Program-made: the position numbers and the translations under genes
Assembly: GCF_003931915.1 (NCBI RefSeq)
Contig: NZ_RSAA01000017.1
Location: 1-64,000, forward strand
Origin: Saccharopolyspora rhizosphaerae
GTDB taxonomy: Bacteria; Actinomycetota; Actinomycetes; Mycobacteriales; Pseudonocardiaceae
Length of the DNA stretch: 64,000 nucleotides
Reading direction: 5' to 3'
Part shown: piece after piece, positions 18,610-25,627 of the stretch
How the letters are laid out: each line of letters starts with the position of its first letter
How positions within the stretch are numbered: the first letter of the stretch is position 1
Notes under the pieces: generated by a model
What the model saw: the letters and a program-made list of their open reading frames with translations, nothing else
Database searches by the model: none
What the model was told of the DNA's origin: nothing

Positions 18610-18628
18610 GATACCCGCCCCGGGTATC
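18610..18628. promoter_or_regulatory. CsoR/RicR-like copper operator candidate
   Basis: A perfect inverted repeat GATACCC-N5-GGGTATC, 10 bases before the DUF6153 start. CsoR-family Cu(I) repressors in actinobacteria bind TACCC...GGGTA-type palindromes. The position suits repression of DUF6153-DUF305. The assignment rests on motif likeness and the genes it precedes. Confidence 0.6.
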
Positions 18629-18637
18629 GTCAGGTGC

Positions 18638-19039
18638 GTGCTCGTGCGGTCCCGGATCGTCCGGTGGGGCCTGTTGATCGCCCTCGCTCTGGGTGTGGTG
18701 CTCATGCACCACACCCCGGGTCCGCACGCCTCCACGAACCCAGAAGCGCACACCTCCGCTGTGAGCGCGGCGCCGATCACGGCCGCGTCTGACGAGAGCT
18801 GCGAGTGCCACCACCCCGGCGAGCACAGCGGTGTCCCGTTCCCGTCCGGACACGAGGTGTTGCACCTGTGCTTGGCGGTCGTGATCGGGTTCGCCGCGTC
18901 GGTGGTCCTGGCCTTCCGACGCAGGTGGGGGGCTGTCGTCGCCGGTCGTGTGCGCAGCCTCGCTCCGCCGGGTGTTCGCGGGCGTCCTCCGGCTCCTACC
19001 GCTCGACGTCTCGCCGTGCTGTGCGTGATGCGGTGCTGA
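18638..19039 (+). CDS. DUF6153-like small membrane protein
   Basis: A 133-residue protein with an N-terminal hydrophobic segment (WGLLIALALGVVLMHH), a His/Cys-bearing exterior stretch (ESCECHHPGEHSG and HEVLHLCLAV), a second membrane segment (VVIGFAASVVLAF) and a basic tail ending LAVLCVMRC. This pattern matches the actinobacterial DUF6153 proteins that commonly precede DUF305 genes. Cys/His spacing between the membrane segments suggests metal contact at the outer face, probably copper (inference). It starts at GTG 18638, close behind the operator candidate, leaving a very short leader. It is probably co-transcribed with the DUF305 lipoprotein 64 bases downstream. Confidence 0.75.
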   Translation: MLVRSRIVRWGLLIALALGVVLMHHTPGPHASTNPEAHTSAVSAAPITAASDESCECHHPGEHSGVPFPSGHEVLHLCLAVVIGFAASVVLAFRRRWGAVVAGRVRSLAPPGVRGRPPAPTARRLAVLCVMRC

Positions 19040-19103
19040 TCAAAGGCGTTCCTCAGCGTTTTTGCTCCTCCAGCACCCATCGATGAGACGTGGAGAGTTC
19101 TTC

Positions 19104-19712
19104 ATGATGAAGCGCACGCGTGTGGCGACCGCTGCGGCGGTCGTCACCATGGCAGCGGCCGTGGCCGCCGGATGTTCCGGCGGTGACGACATGAACCACG
19201 TGCAAGGGCACGGGACCCCGCCCAGCGCCGACCAGCAGCAGGAAACCGGGCAGGCGCCGCACAACCAGGCCGACGTCACCTTCGCACGGGGCATGGTCCC
19301 GCACCACCAGCAGGCCATCGAGATGTCGCGCATGGCACCCGACCGCGCGGAGTCTCCGGAGGTCAAGGCGCTGGCCGAGCAGATCCAGGCGGCGCAGGGC
19401 CCGGAGATCGAGAAGTTGACCGGGTGGTTGCAGAGCTGGGGCGTCGGGGAGCACTCCGGGGTGGAGCACGGCGGCCATGGCGGCGGGATGATGTCGCCTG
19501 CGGAGATGCACCGGCTCGGGCGGTCCTCCGGGCCGGAGTTCGACCGGGCGTTCCTGACGATGATGATCGAGCACCACGAAGGGGCGATCGAGATGGCGCG
19601 GACCGCGCTCAGCGCCGGGCAGTTCCCCGAGGCCAAGCAGATGGCCCAGCAGATCATCGACACCCAGCAGACCGAGATCGACACCATGAAGCGGTTGCTT
19701 GCTTCGACCTGA
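19104..19712 (+). CDS. DUF305 lipoprotein (copper-linked)
   Basis: A 202-residue exported lipoprotein with signal MKRTRVATAAAVVTMAAAV and lipobox AAGC. The DUF305 body has its two repeated His motifs: FARGMVPHHQQAIEMSRM and FLTMMIEHHEGAIEMART. Between them lies a His/Gly-rich insert. DUF305 proteins are four-helix, ferritin-like units whose HH motifs fit metal binding; many lie next to copper genes. Two ATGs are adjacent (19104, 19107); 19104 is 6 bases after GGAGAG. It follows DUF6153 and the CsoR-like site, so copper buffering at the cell surface is the likely role. A strong terminator follows at 19839. Confidence 0.9.
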   Translation: MMKRTRVATAAAVVTMAAAVAAGCSGGDDMNHVQGHGTPPSADQQQETGQAPHNQADVTFARGMVPHHQQAIEMSRMAPDRAESPEVKALAEQIQAAQGPEIEKLTGWLQSWGVGEHSGVEHGGHGGGMMSPAEMHRLGRSSGPEFDRAFLTMMIEHHEGAIEMARTALSAGQFPEAKQMAQQIIDTQQTEIDTMKRLLAST

Positions 19713-19838
19713 TCTCGATCAGCCTGGCTTGAGGGAGAACGCTTCTCCCGGGGACGACCACGCGAGTCCGTGTCGCACAGCGACTTCCGGTGGACTCCTC
19801 CGGTACCCCGCACACTCGCGTTCGGGCCACGCATGAGG

Positions 19839-19869
19839 AAGGGCGGCCGGGATGATCCCGGCCGCCCTT
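19839..19869. terminator. Strong bidirectional terminator hairpin
   Basis: A 13-bp perfect stem AAGGGCGGCCGGG / CCCGGCCGCCCTT with a 5-base ATGAT loop. It lies between convergent DUF305 (plus) and GH25 (minus) genes. The stem is flanked by A and T pairs, so it can act in both directions. Confidence 0.85.
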
Positions 19870-19884
19870 CAGCGTTCGCTGTTG

Positions 19885-20898
19885 TCAGCGCACCAAGCGC
19901 TCGAGACGAGCGAGGCCTTCCTTGTACTGGTTGAGGTCCGTGTTGGTGCTGATTCCGGGGACCTCGCCCTTGCTGGTGTACTGCCAGAAGTCCCAGTCAC
20001 CGAAACCGCCGGGAACGGAGGGGCTCTCGACGCCGTAGGACGCCAGCCACAGCGCGTGGTCGTCGAAGGCGTCGGTACCGCCCATGCACTCCTTCCAGAA
20101 CGACGGGTTGGCGTAGATGATCGCGTCCTTGCCGGTGCGTTCCTTGACCTTCGTGTTGAAGGTCGTGGTCCACTGCTGCATCTGTTCGACGCTCATCCCG
20201 TAGCAACCGCCGGCCTTCGGGGCGACTTCCAGGTCCAGCACCGGAGGGAGGGTCTTGCCGTCAGCCTGGTAGTCAGCCGTGGCCAAGAACCGCTCGGCCT
20301 GCTCCTCGGCTGAGGACGAGCTCGGCCTCGCGAAGTGGTAGGCGCCGGCGATCAGGCCGGCGTCCTTGGCGCCGTGGTACTGCTCGTTGTAGCGCGGGTT
20401 CGTGAAACCGGTGCCGTCGGTCGCCAGCACGAAGGTGAACTTCTTGCCGTCGGCCGCCACCTTGCCCCAGTCGATCTTGCCGTTGTGGTTGGACACGTCG
20501 ATGCCCTCGACAGGCGGGCCCACCGGGGCTTCGGGCTCGGCCTGCGTCTCGTGCGGAGCGGGCGCCGGTTGCTGCTGAGGTGCGGGGGCGGGCGCCTCAG
20601 GTGCGACCGGAGCGGAGGACTGGTGCGGGGCCGGTGGCGCGTGCACCGGGGCTGCCACCGCGGCGTCTCGCACCTCGGCCTGCTGGTCGCTGCCGCAGCC
20701 GGTCACCAGGCCGAAGGCACCGACCGCAGCGACTGCTGCCGCAGCCTGCACCGCGCGCCTCCCCGGGGTGGGGAACCCTTCGCGGAGGGCGGTCAGGTGC
20801 GCGGCACCCCTCCGCCGGGAGCGCCGCGCCGCCGGTGCTGCCCTACCAGGAAGGTGGTTGTCGGGGTTTCGGGGTTCGTTCGTGTGTTCGGGGGTCAC
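19885..20898 (-). CDS. GH25 lysozyme-like secreted lipoprotein
   Basis: A 337-residue exported muramidase. A basic n-region of about 46 residues precedes a hydrophobic segment (AVQAAAAVAAVGAFGLV) ending in a lipobox-like VTGC. A Pro/Ala/Gln-rich linker follows (about 80-128). The GH25 domain begins at VEGIDVSNHNGKIDW and carries the DxE-type pair: aspartate in GIDVS and VLDLEVAPK. AIIYANPSFWKE and DWDFWQYTSKGEVPG complete it. GH25 enzymes cut the MurNAc-GlcNAc bond of peptidoglycan. It starts at GTG with a weak ribosome site, so a downstream start is possible. It may remodel the cell's own wall. Confidence 0.9.
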   Translation of the reverse strand: MTPEHTNEPRNPDNHLPGRAAPAARRSRRRGAAHLTALREGFPTPGRRAVQAAAAVAAVGAFGLVTGCGSDQQAEVRDAAVAAPVHAPPAPHQSSAPVAPEAPAPAPQQQPAPAPHETQAEPEAPVGPPVEGIDVSNHNGKIDWGKVAADGKKFTFVLATDGTGFTNPRYNEQYHGAKDAGLIAGAYHFARPSSSSAEEQAERFLATADYQADGKTLPPVLDLEVAPKAGGCYGMSVEQMQQWTTTFNTKVKERTGKDAIIYANPSFWKECMGGTDAFDDHALWLASYGVESPSVPGGFGDWDFWQYTSKGEVPGISTNTDLNQYKEGLARLERLVR

Positions 20899-21158
20899 GG
20901 GACCACACTTCAGAACACAGCGTGATCACGCCTCGCGGTTTCTACGTGTCCGGGTACCTGGATTTAGCAGATCACGACGGGTGGCTCGAACCCTGGTGTG
21001 TCGGAGAGTAACGGGACGCGCGAGAAGCGGAGCGGCGGCAGGCTGAAGGGCACGTTCCGCAGCGGCGTCCGGACCGGCGGTCACGAGCCGGATGTAAGCG
21101 GCGGGACAGCGACGGGCGGGACTCTGGCGCGATCGACCAAGACCACGTCGGAGGGCCC

Positions 21159-22145
21159 ATGAAGATCCGGTTCGTGATGGCGTTCGCCGGGGCGCTCGTG
21201 ATCGCGGCGGGCGGAGTCACCACCACGCGGCCCGCCGCGGCCGAGAAGCTCGAATGGGTGTGCGCGGTGTCCGATCGCGAGCAGTCGCTGCTGCTGCCCG
21301 GGTCCGCGGTCGACCGCCTGGTCGCCACCACGCCGTCCTACCGCGGCCCGTGCGCCGAGTACGGCGAGTCCGCGCCGCTCGGCGACGGCACGATCACCGC
21401 CTACACCCAGTTCCTCGGCTCACGACCGGTGTCGATCGGCGTGCGGATGTCGGACGCGAGCTTCAGCGGGCTGCCGCAGAACCCACCCACCGACGGCACG
21501 CTGTGCTTCGACAAGAACGGCGACGGCAGCAGCGATCCGGTGGAGGAGTGCTCCGGTGGCTACGGGGAGGTGCTCGAACTCGGAGAACACGCGCGGCAGC
21601 AGCGGGAGTTCCCGTTCACCTACATCCTCAACAACTGGAACCCGCACGGTCACATCCCGCTCGGGGTGTACGACAAGCCGCACTACGACGTGCACTTCTA
21701 CCTCAACGACAACGCCGAGCGACTGGCGATCCGCCCCGGCCCGTGCCCGCAGCTGGTGCACTGCGACGACTACGAGCTGGGAAAGCGCCTGCCCGAGCCC
21801 CGTTACGTGCCCGCCGACCACACCGACGCTGATGCGATCGAGCCCGCGATGGGCAACCACCTGGTCGACCCGACGGCACCGGAGTTCAACGGCCAGCCCT
21901 TCCGGCACACCTGGATCTACGGCACCTGGAACCGCGAGGTGACCTACTACGAACCGATGATCAGCCTCGCCTGGCTCGACGGGCTGCGCACCGGCGCCAC
22001 CGAGGACGGCTGCCACGAGTACAAGCAGCCCGCCGCCTGGCAGGGACCCGGCTGGTACCCCACCACCTACTGCACCCGTCACAGCGAGACCCGGCAGGAG
22101 GTCTCGGTCTCGCTGGAGGACTTCGTCCACTGCGAGGCGTCCTGA
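21159..22145 (+). CDS. Secreted TTHB210-like (DUF5602) protein
   Basis: A 328-residue exported protein with a signal peptide (KIRFVMAFAGALVIAAGG) ending near PAAAEKLEW. The mature part contains the family-like region SIGVRMSDASFSGLP, then WNPHGHIPLGVYDKPHYDVHFYL, and later PFRHTWIYGTWNREV. The HGH...PHYDVHFY block is characteristic of TTHB210-like/DUF5602 domains, whose function is unknown; the His cluster suggests metal binding (inference). Several Cys suggest disulfides outside the cell. The ATG follows GGAGGGCCC. It has no obvious operon partner. Confidence 0.72.
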   Translation: MKIRFVMAFAGALVIAAGGVTTTRPAAAEKLEWVCAVSDREQSLLLPGSAVDRLVATTPSYRGPCAEYGESAPLGDGTITAYTQFLGSRPVSIGVRMSDASFSGLPQNPPTDGTLCFDKNGDGSSDPVEECSGGYGEVLELGEHARQQREFPFTYILNNWNPHGHIPLGVYDKPHYDVHFYLNDNAERLAIRPGPCPQLVHCDDYELGKRLPEPRYVPADHTDADAIEPAMGNHLVDPTAPEFNGQPFRHTWIYGTWNREVTYYEPMISLAWLDGLRTGATEDGCHEYKQPAAWQGPGWYPTTYCTRHSETRQEVSVSLEDFVHCEAS

Positions 22146-22536
22146 CAGTGCACTTCGGACCCTTACCACGAGCCCTGCCAGCGCTCAGACCACTCAGGTG
22201 CGGCTTGAGACCACGTGCAGTTCTTCGTGACCGCTGCACTCGATCGCGTTGTCGACGCCTACGCGCACGCGCGATGCCGAACCGTGAGTCCCCACCTCAC
22301 GCCCGATTTTTCACGGCACTTCCGGTGATTCCTCCACGCGGCCGGTCTGAGCTGCCGCTCCGCTGCACCCAGCCACGACTCGCCTGCCCACAGCTAGGAC
22401 TTGGTTTCCCCGTCCAACGAGCCTGTCACACCAACGAATTCGAGATCAGCGCAAGATGAATCGGTCGTGTGAGAGGGCGCATACCCCTTCGCCAGGTTTT
22501 CCTCGCGTCTCTAGTGTGGGGCCCGTGAGGAAGTCG
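22146..22536. other. Intergenic, no gene seen
   Basis: About 390 bases after the TTHB210-like gene. No gene recognised. The stretch GCATACCCC near 22490 resembles half of a CsoR-type site but lacks a clear second arm. Confidence 0.35.
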
Positions 22537-23022
22537 ATGACCCGGCAACACGGCGTGGGGAAGCTGCTCGTGCTTCCCCTGCTCGTGCTGGGCTTCCTCC
22601 TCGTGCCCTTCGCGCTCCTGCCTGCGCACGGGCTGCCGGGACACGCGGAGTCGATGTCCGCGTCGCATTCCACCACCTCACACCACGGCGCAGCACCCGA
22701 GCACTCGCACGCTGGTGAGGCCCAGTCCTCGGCATCGTTCACGGATGAGGCGTCCGCGTCGAGCCACGACCACGGATTCGAGGACGGGGCGCCGCACTGC
22801 GACGCCGGGCCGGACTTCAGCGCAGCCGTGCTCACGAGAACGCTGAACAGTTCAGACGACCTGGACCACCTCCTGCTCGCGTTGGTCCTCACCGCGACGA
22901 CGGTGGCGCTGCTGCCCAGGCAAGCCGCCTGGGCGTCACGGCTGCGGCACTGGCTGTCCCAGCCACCGTGGAGACCAACCGGAACAGCGTTCCTCCACTT
23001 CGCGTGCGTCGCGCGAACCTGA
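22537..23022 (+). CDS. His-rich small membrane protein
   Basis: About 161 residues. A hydrophobic N-terminal segment (KLLVLPLLVLGFLLVPFALL) is followed by an exterior stretch crowded with His, Ser and Glu (HSTTSHHGAAPEHSHAG; SSHDHGFEDGAPHCDAG). A second membrane segment (HLLLALVLTATTVALL) and a short tail ending HFACVART follow. The layout (TM, His/Cys-rich loop, TM, C-x-R tail) parallels the DUF6153-like protein at 18638 although the sequence differs. This suggests metal handling at the membrane (inference). ATG at 22537 is chosen because GAGG lies 6 bases upstream; an in-frame GTG at 22525 is the alternative. No family could be named. Confidence 0.65.
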   Translation: MTRQHGVGKLLVLPLLVLGFLLVPFALLPAHGLPGHAESMSASHSTTSHHGAAPEHSHAGEAQSSASFTDEASASSHDHGFEDGAPHCDAGPDFSAAVLTRTLNSSDDLDHLLLALVLTATTVALLPRQAAWASRLRHWLSQPPWRPTGTAFLHFACVART

Positions 23023-23248
23023 TCCCCGCCCCAGGCACTCGTCCGGCCGACCGCAGCTGAGAGCGAACCTCGTGCGTTCCTGCAACCACCGCGCGTCGCA
23101 CGGGCGGTGCCTTCTGCGCGACGGTGACGCCGTTCCCCCGTCGCCGACCTCCGGCGACCGCGTCAGCGTCCGCGCACCGGTTCACGCTCCCCCGCACTTC
23201 TCATCGCGGAGGCGCACCGACGTGCGCCCCGAAACCTGGAGGTTCGCA

Positions 23249-24226
23249 GTGATCCACGATTCGGTGATCGGCTGTGTCGGCTCGACCCCGATGGTGCGAC
23301 TCAGCCGGTGTTTCCCCGAACCCGACGTGGAAGTCCTCGCCAAACTGGAGATGCTCAACCCAGGCGGCAGCATGAAGGACCGTCCCGCGCGGTTCATCGT
23401 CGAACAAGGCTTGGCCGACGGAACTCTCCGTCCCGGGATGCGCCTGGTGGAGAGCACGTCCGGCAACCTCGGCATCGCGCTGGCGATGGCCGCGGGACTG
23501 CACGGGTTGTCCTTCACCGCCGTGGTCGACCCGAAGACCTCGCCGACCAACCTGCGTCTGCTGGAACTGTTCGGCGCTGACGTCGAGGTGGTGAGCGAGT
23601 CCGACGAAGCGGGCGGCTACCTGCATGCGCGCGTGCGTCGGGCGCAGGAGCTCGTGCGGTCGATCCCGAACGCGGTCCAGATCAACCAGTACGCCAACGA
23701 GCTGAACTGGCAGGCCTACCACGAAACGGCCGGCGAGGAGATCCTCGACTCCGTCGACGGACCGATCGACTACCTGGTGGCAGCGGTGTCCACGACCGGC
23801 TCCATCCAGGGCATCGCCCGACGACTGCGTCAGGACAACCCCGAGCTCGAGGTGATCGCCGTCGACGCCGTCGGCTCGGTCATCTTCGGCGCACCAGCCG
23901 GACCGCGGCAGATCCCCGGCTTCGGAGCCAGCCGCGTGCCCGAGATCTACGACCCGGGCGAGATCGACGACGTCCTGCACATCGCCGACGCGGAGTCGAC
24001 CGCGGGGTGCCGACGGCTGCTGACCACCGAGAAGGTCTTCGCGGGCGGGTCCTCCGGTGCCGTGATCGCCGGAGTGGAACACCTCATCTCCCGGCTGGGT
24101 GGGCCCGCTCGGATCGTCACGGTGCTGCCCGACCGCGGTGAGCGCTACCTCGACCTCGTCTACGACGACGAGTGGGCCGCCAGCCTGCCGGACCCGTGGC
24201 AAGAACCTGAGGCGGTGACGCCATGA
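23249..24226 (+). CDS. SbnA-like PLP-dependent synthase
   Basis: A 325-residue fold-type II PLP enzyme. PLP-lysine motif: NPGGSMKDRPARFI. Phosphate and substrate loops: ESTSGNLGIALAMAAG and VFAGGSSGAVIAG. The block FTAVVDPKTSPTNLRLLELFGAD plus INQYANELNWQAYHETAGEEI is typical of SbnA, which joins O-phosphoserine and glutamate on the way to 2,3-diaminopropionate for staphyloferrin B and several antibiotics. Plain cysteine synthases lack that block. GTG 23249 is chosen because TGGAGG lies 6 bases upstream. Its stop overlaps the start of an MFS gene. The usual partner SbnB is not in the window, so the product may be completed elsewhere or the substrate may differ. Confidence 0.82.
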   Translation: MIHDSVIGCVGSTPMVRLSRCFPEPDVEVLAKLEMLNPGGSMKDRPARFIVEQGLADGTLRPGMRLVESTSGNLGIALAMAAGLHGLSFTAVVDPKTSPTNLRLLELFGADVEVVSESDEAGGYLHARVRRAQELVRSIPNAVQINQYANELNWQAYHETAGEEILDSVDGPIDYLVAAVSTTGSIQGIARRLRQDNPELEVIAVDAVGSVIFGAPAGPRQIPGFGASRVPEIYDPGEIDDVLHIADAESTAGCRRLLTTEKVFAGGSSGAVIAGVEHLISRLGGPARIVTVLPDRGERYLDLVYDDEWAASLPDPWQEPEAVTP

Positions 24227-25512
24227 CCCGCGCACTGAGCACGCGAGCCACCCAGCCCCTGCGGCCCGGGGAGCGGGAGGGCGGTCACGGCCGCAACCTC
24301 GCTCTGCTGTGGGCGGGGCAGTTCGTCAACACCGCCGGGCTGATGATGCTGGTGCCGATCATGCCCTTCTACCTGGAGCAGATCGGCACCACCGGCCTCG
24401 CCGAGACGCAGACCTGGGCCGGGGTGGCCATCGCGGCCCCGGCACTGGCCCTCACCGTCGCCACACCGTTGTGGGGACGCCTCGGCGACCGCATCGGCCG
24501 CAAGTGGATGGTCGTCCGCGCACTGCTCGGACTCGCGGTGGCCATGGTCGTCATGGCTACCGCCACCACTCCCCTGCTCCTCGTCGCCGGACGCCTGCTG
24601 CAAGGCACCCTCGGCGGCGTCGTCGAAGCCGCAGCCGCCTTCGCCGGCTCCACCGGTTCCGACGAGAAGCGCGGCAGGTCCCTCGGCAAGTCGTTCAGCG
24701 CCACAGCGGCGGGAGCCTTGGCCGGCCCCATCGCCGGTGGCCTGTTCGTCGGCTCCGGCGGCCTGCAGCACCTCATGCTGGTCATCGCGGGAGCCGCGGC
24801 AGTGCTCGCGGTGACCTGCGCGGTGGGTTTGAGCGAGCCTGGGCGAAGCGCGGCCAGGAGTGCCGAGAGCACGTCACAGCGTCGGCGTCGTCCTTCGGTG
24901 CGAGGCGTTCCCGGGGCCGCCGCCCTGGCAGCGGCCGCGATCGCGGCCTACTTCGGCGTCTACGGCCTGATCCCGGTCTACGCCGAACACGTCGAAGGAG
25001 TCGTCACCGAGGACGGCGGCGCGAGCGTGTGGGTCGGCGTGCTGCACTCGGTGATGTGGGGCGCGACCCTGCTCGGCTCCTTCTGGTGGGGCAAGCACAA
25101 CGACCTCACCGGACGACCGCTGCGCACGTTCGCCCTCAGCGCGGCCGGGTGCGCGGTCTCCATCGCCGTCGTCGCCTTACCGCTGGATCCGTTCGCGATG
25201 ATCCCGCTGCGGTTGGTGCAGGGCTTCTGCTTCGCGGCGCTGGCCCAGTCGTTGTTCCTGCACTTCAGCAGGCATGCACCCGCTGATCACAAGAGCGGCT
25301 TCGTCAGCACCGCCAACAGCTACCTGCTCATCGGCCAATCCGCCGGACCCCTGGTGGCCGGTCCGCTGGTCGGGCTCATGCCCGCACCCGGCGCCGTGTT
25401 CGTCATGGCCGGTGCCTGTGCGCTGGGGCTTCTGCTGGCGCTCAAGCCGGTCGCGGAGGAGAAGCACTCCCTCGCCGCCCATCCCGGCGCGGGGAACGTC
25501 GTGCGGTCCTAG
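24223..25512 (+). CDS. MFS exporter coupled to SbnA-like gene
   Basis: A 429-residue 12-TM carrier. A hydrophilic N-terminus of about 25 residues is followed by NLALLWAGQFVNTAGLMML. Loop 2-3 motif: PLWGRLGDRIGRKWMV. TM5 region: GKSFSATAAGALAGPIAGGLF. The loop 8-9 motif is altered (SFWWGKHNDLTGRPLR). The start overlaps the sbnA-like stop by ATGA, so translation is coupled and the carrier very probably moves the product of that pathway, much as SbnD exports staphyloferrin B. A terminator follows at 25534. Confidence 0.85.
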   Translation: MTRALSTRATQPLRPGEREGGHGRNLALLWAGQFVNTAGLMMLVPIMPFYLEQIGTTGLAETQTWAGVAIAAPALALTVATPLWGRLGDRIGRKWMVVRALLGLAVAMVVMATATTPLLLVAGRLLQGTLGGVVEAAAAFAGSTGSDEKRGRSLGKSFSATAAGALAGPIAGGLFVGSGGLQHLMLVIAGAAAVLAVTCAVGLSEPGRSAARSAESTSQRRRRPSVRGVPGAAALAAAAIAAYFGVYGLIPVYAEHVEGVVTEDGGASVWVGVLHSVMWGATLLGSFWWGKHNDLTGRPLRTFALSAAGCAVSIAVVALPLDPFAMIPLRLVQGFCFAALAQSLFLHFSRHAPADHKSGFVSTANSYLLIGQSAGPLVAGPLVGLMPAPGAVFVMAGACALGLLLALKPVAEEKHSLAAHPGAGNVVRS

Positions 25513-25533
25513 CCCCGCTTTCGGCTCGAGCTC

Positions 25534-25562
25534 AGCGCCCCTCGGGTTCCTCGAGGGGCGCT
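25534..25562. terminator. Terminator between convergent genes
   Basis: An 11-bp perfect stem AGCGCCCCTCG / CGAGGGGCGCT with a 7-base loop. It is 21 bases after the MFS stop and before the convergent C69-like gene, so it probably serves both. Confidence 0.8.
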
Positions 25563-25627
25563 GTGCTGTCTGGGTTCCCGCCACGACTGACGGCTCGGGA
25601 CCGTCCAGCGCCAGTGAGGTTGCGGCC

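Noticed and set aside
20950-21010. Possible tRNA arm (GGCTCGAACCC and its reverse complement)
   Set aside because: The surrounding bases do not form acceptor, D or anticodon stems.
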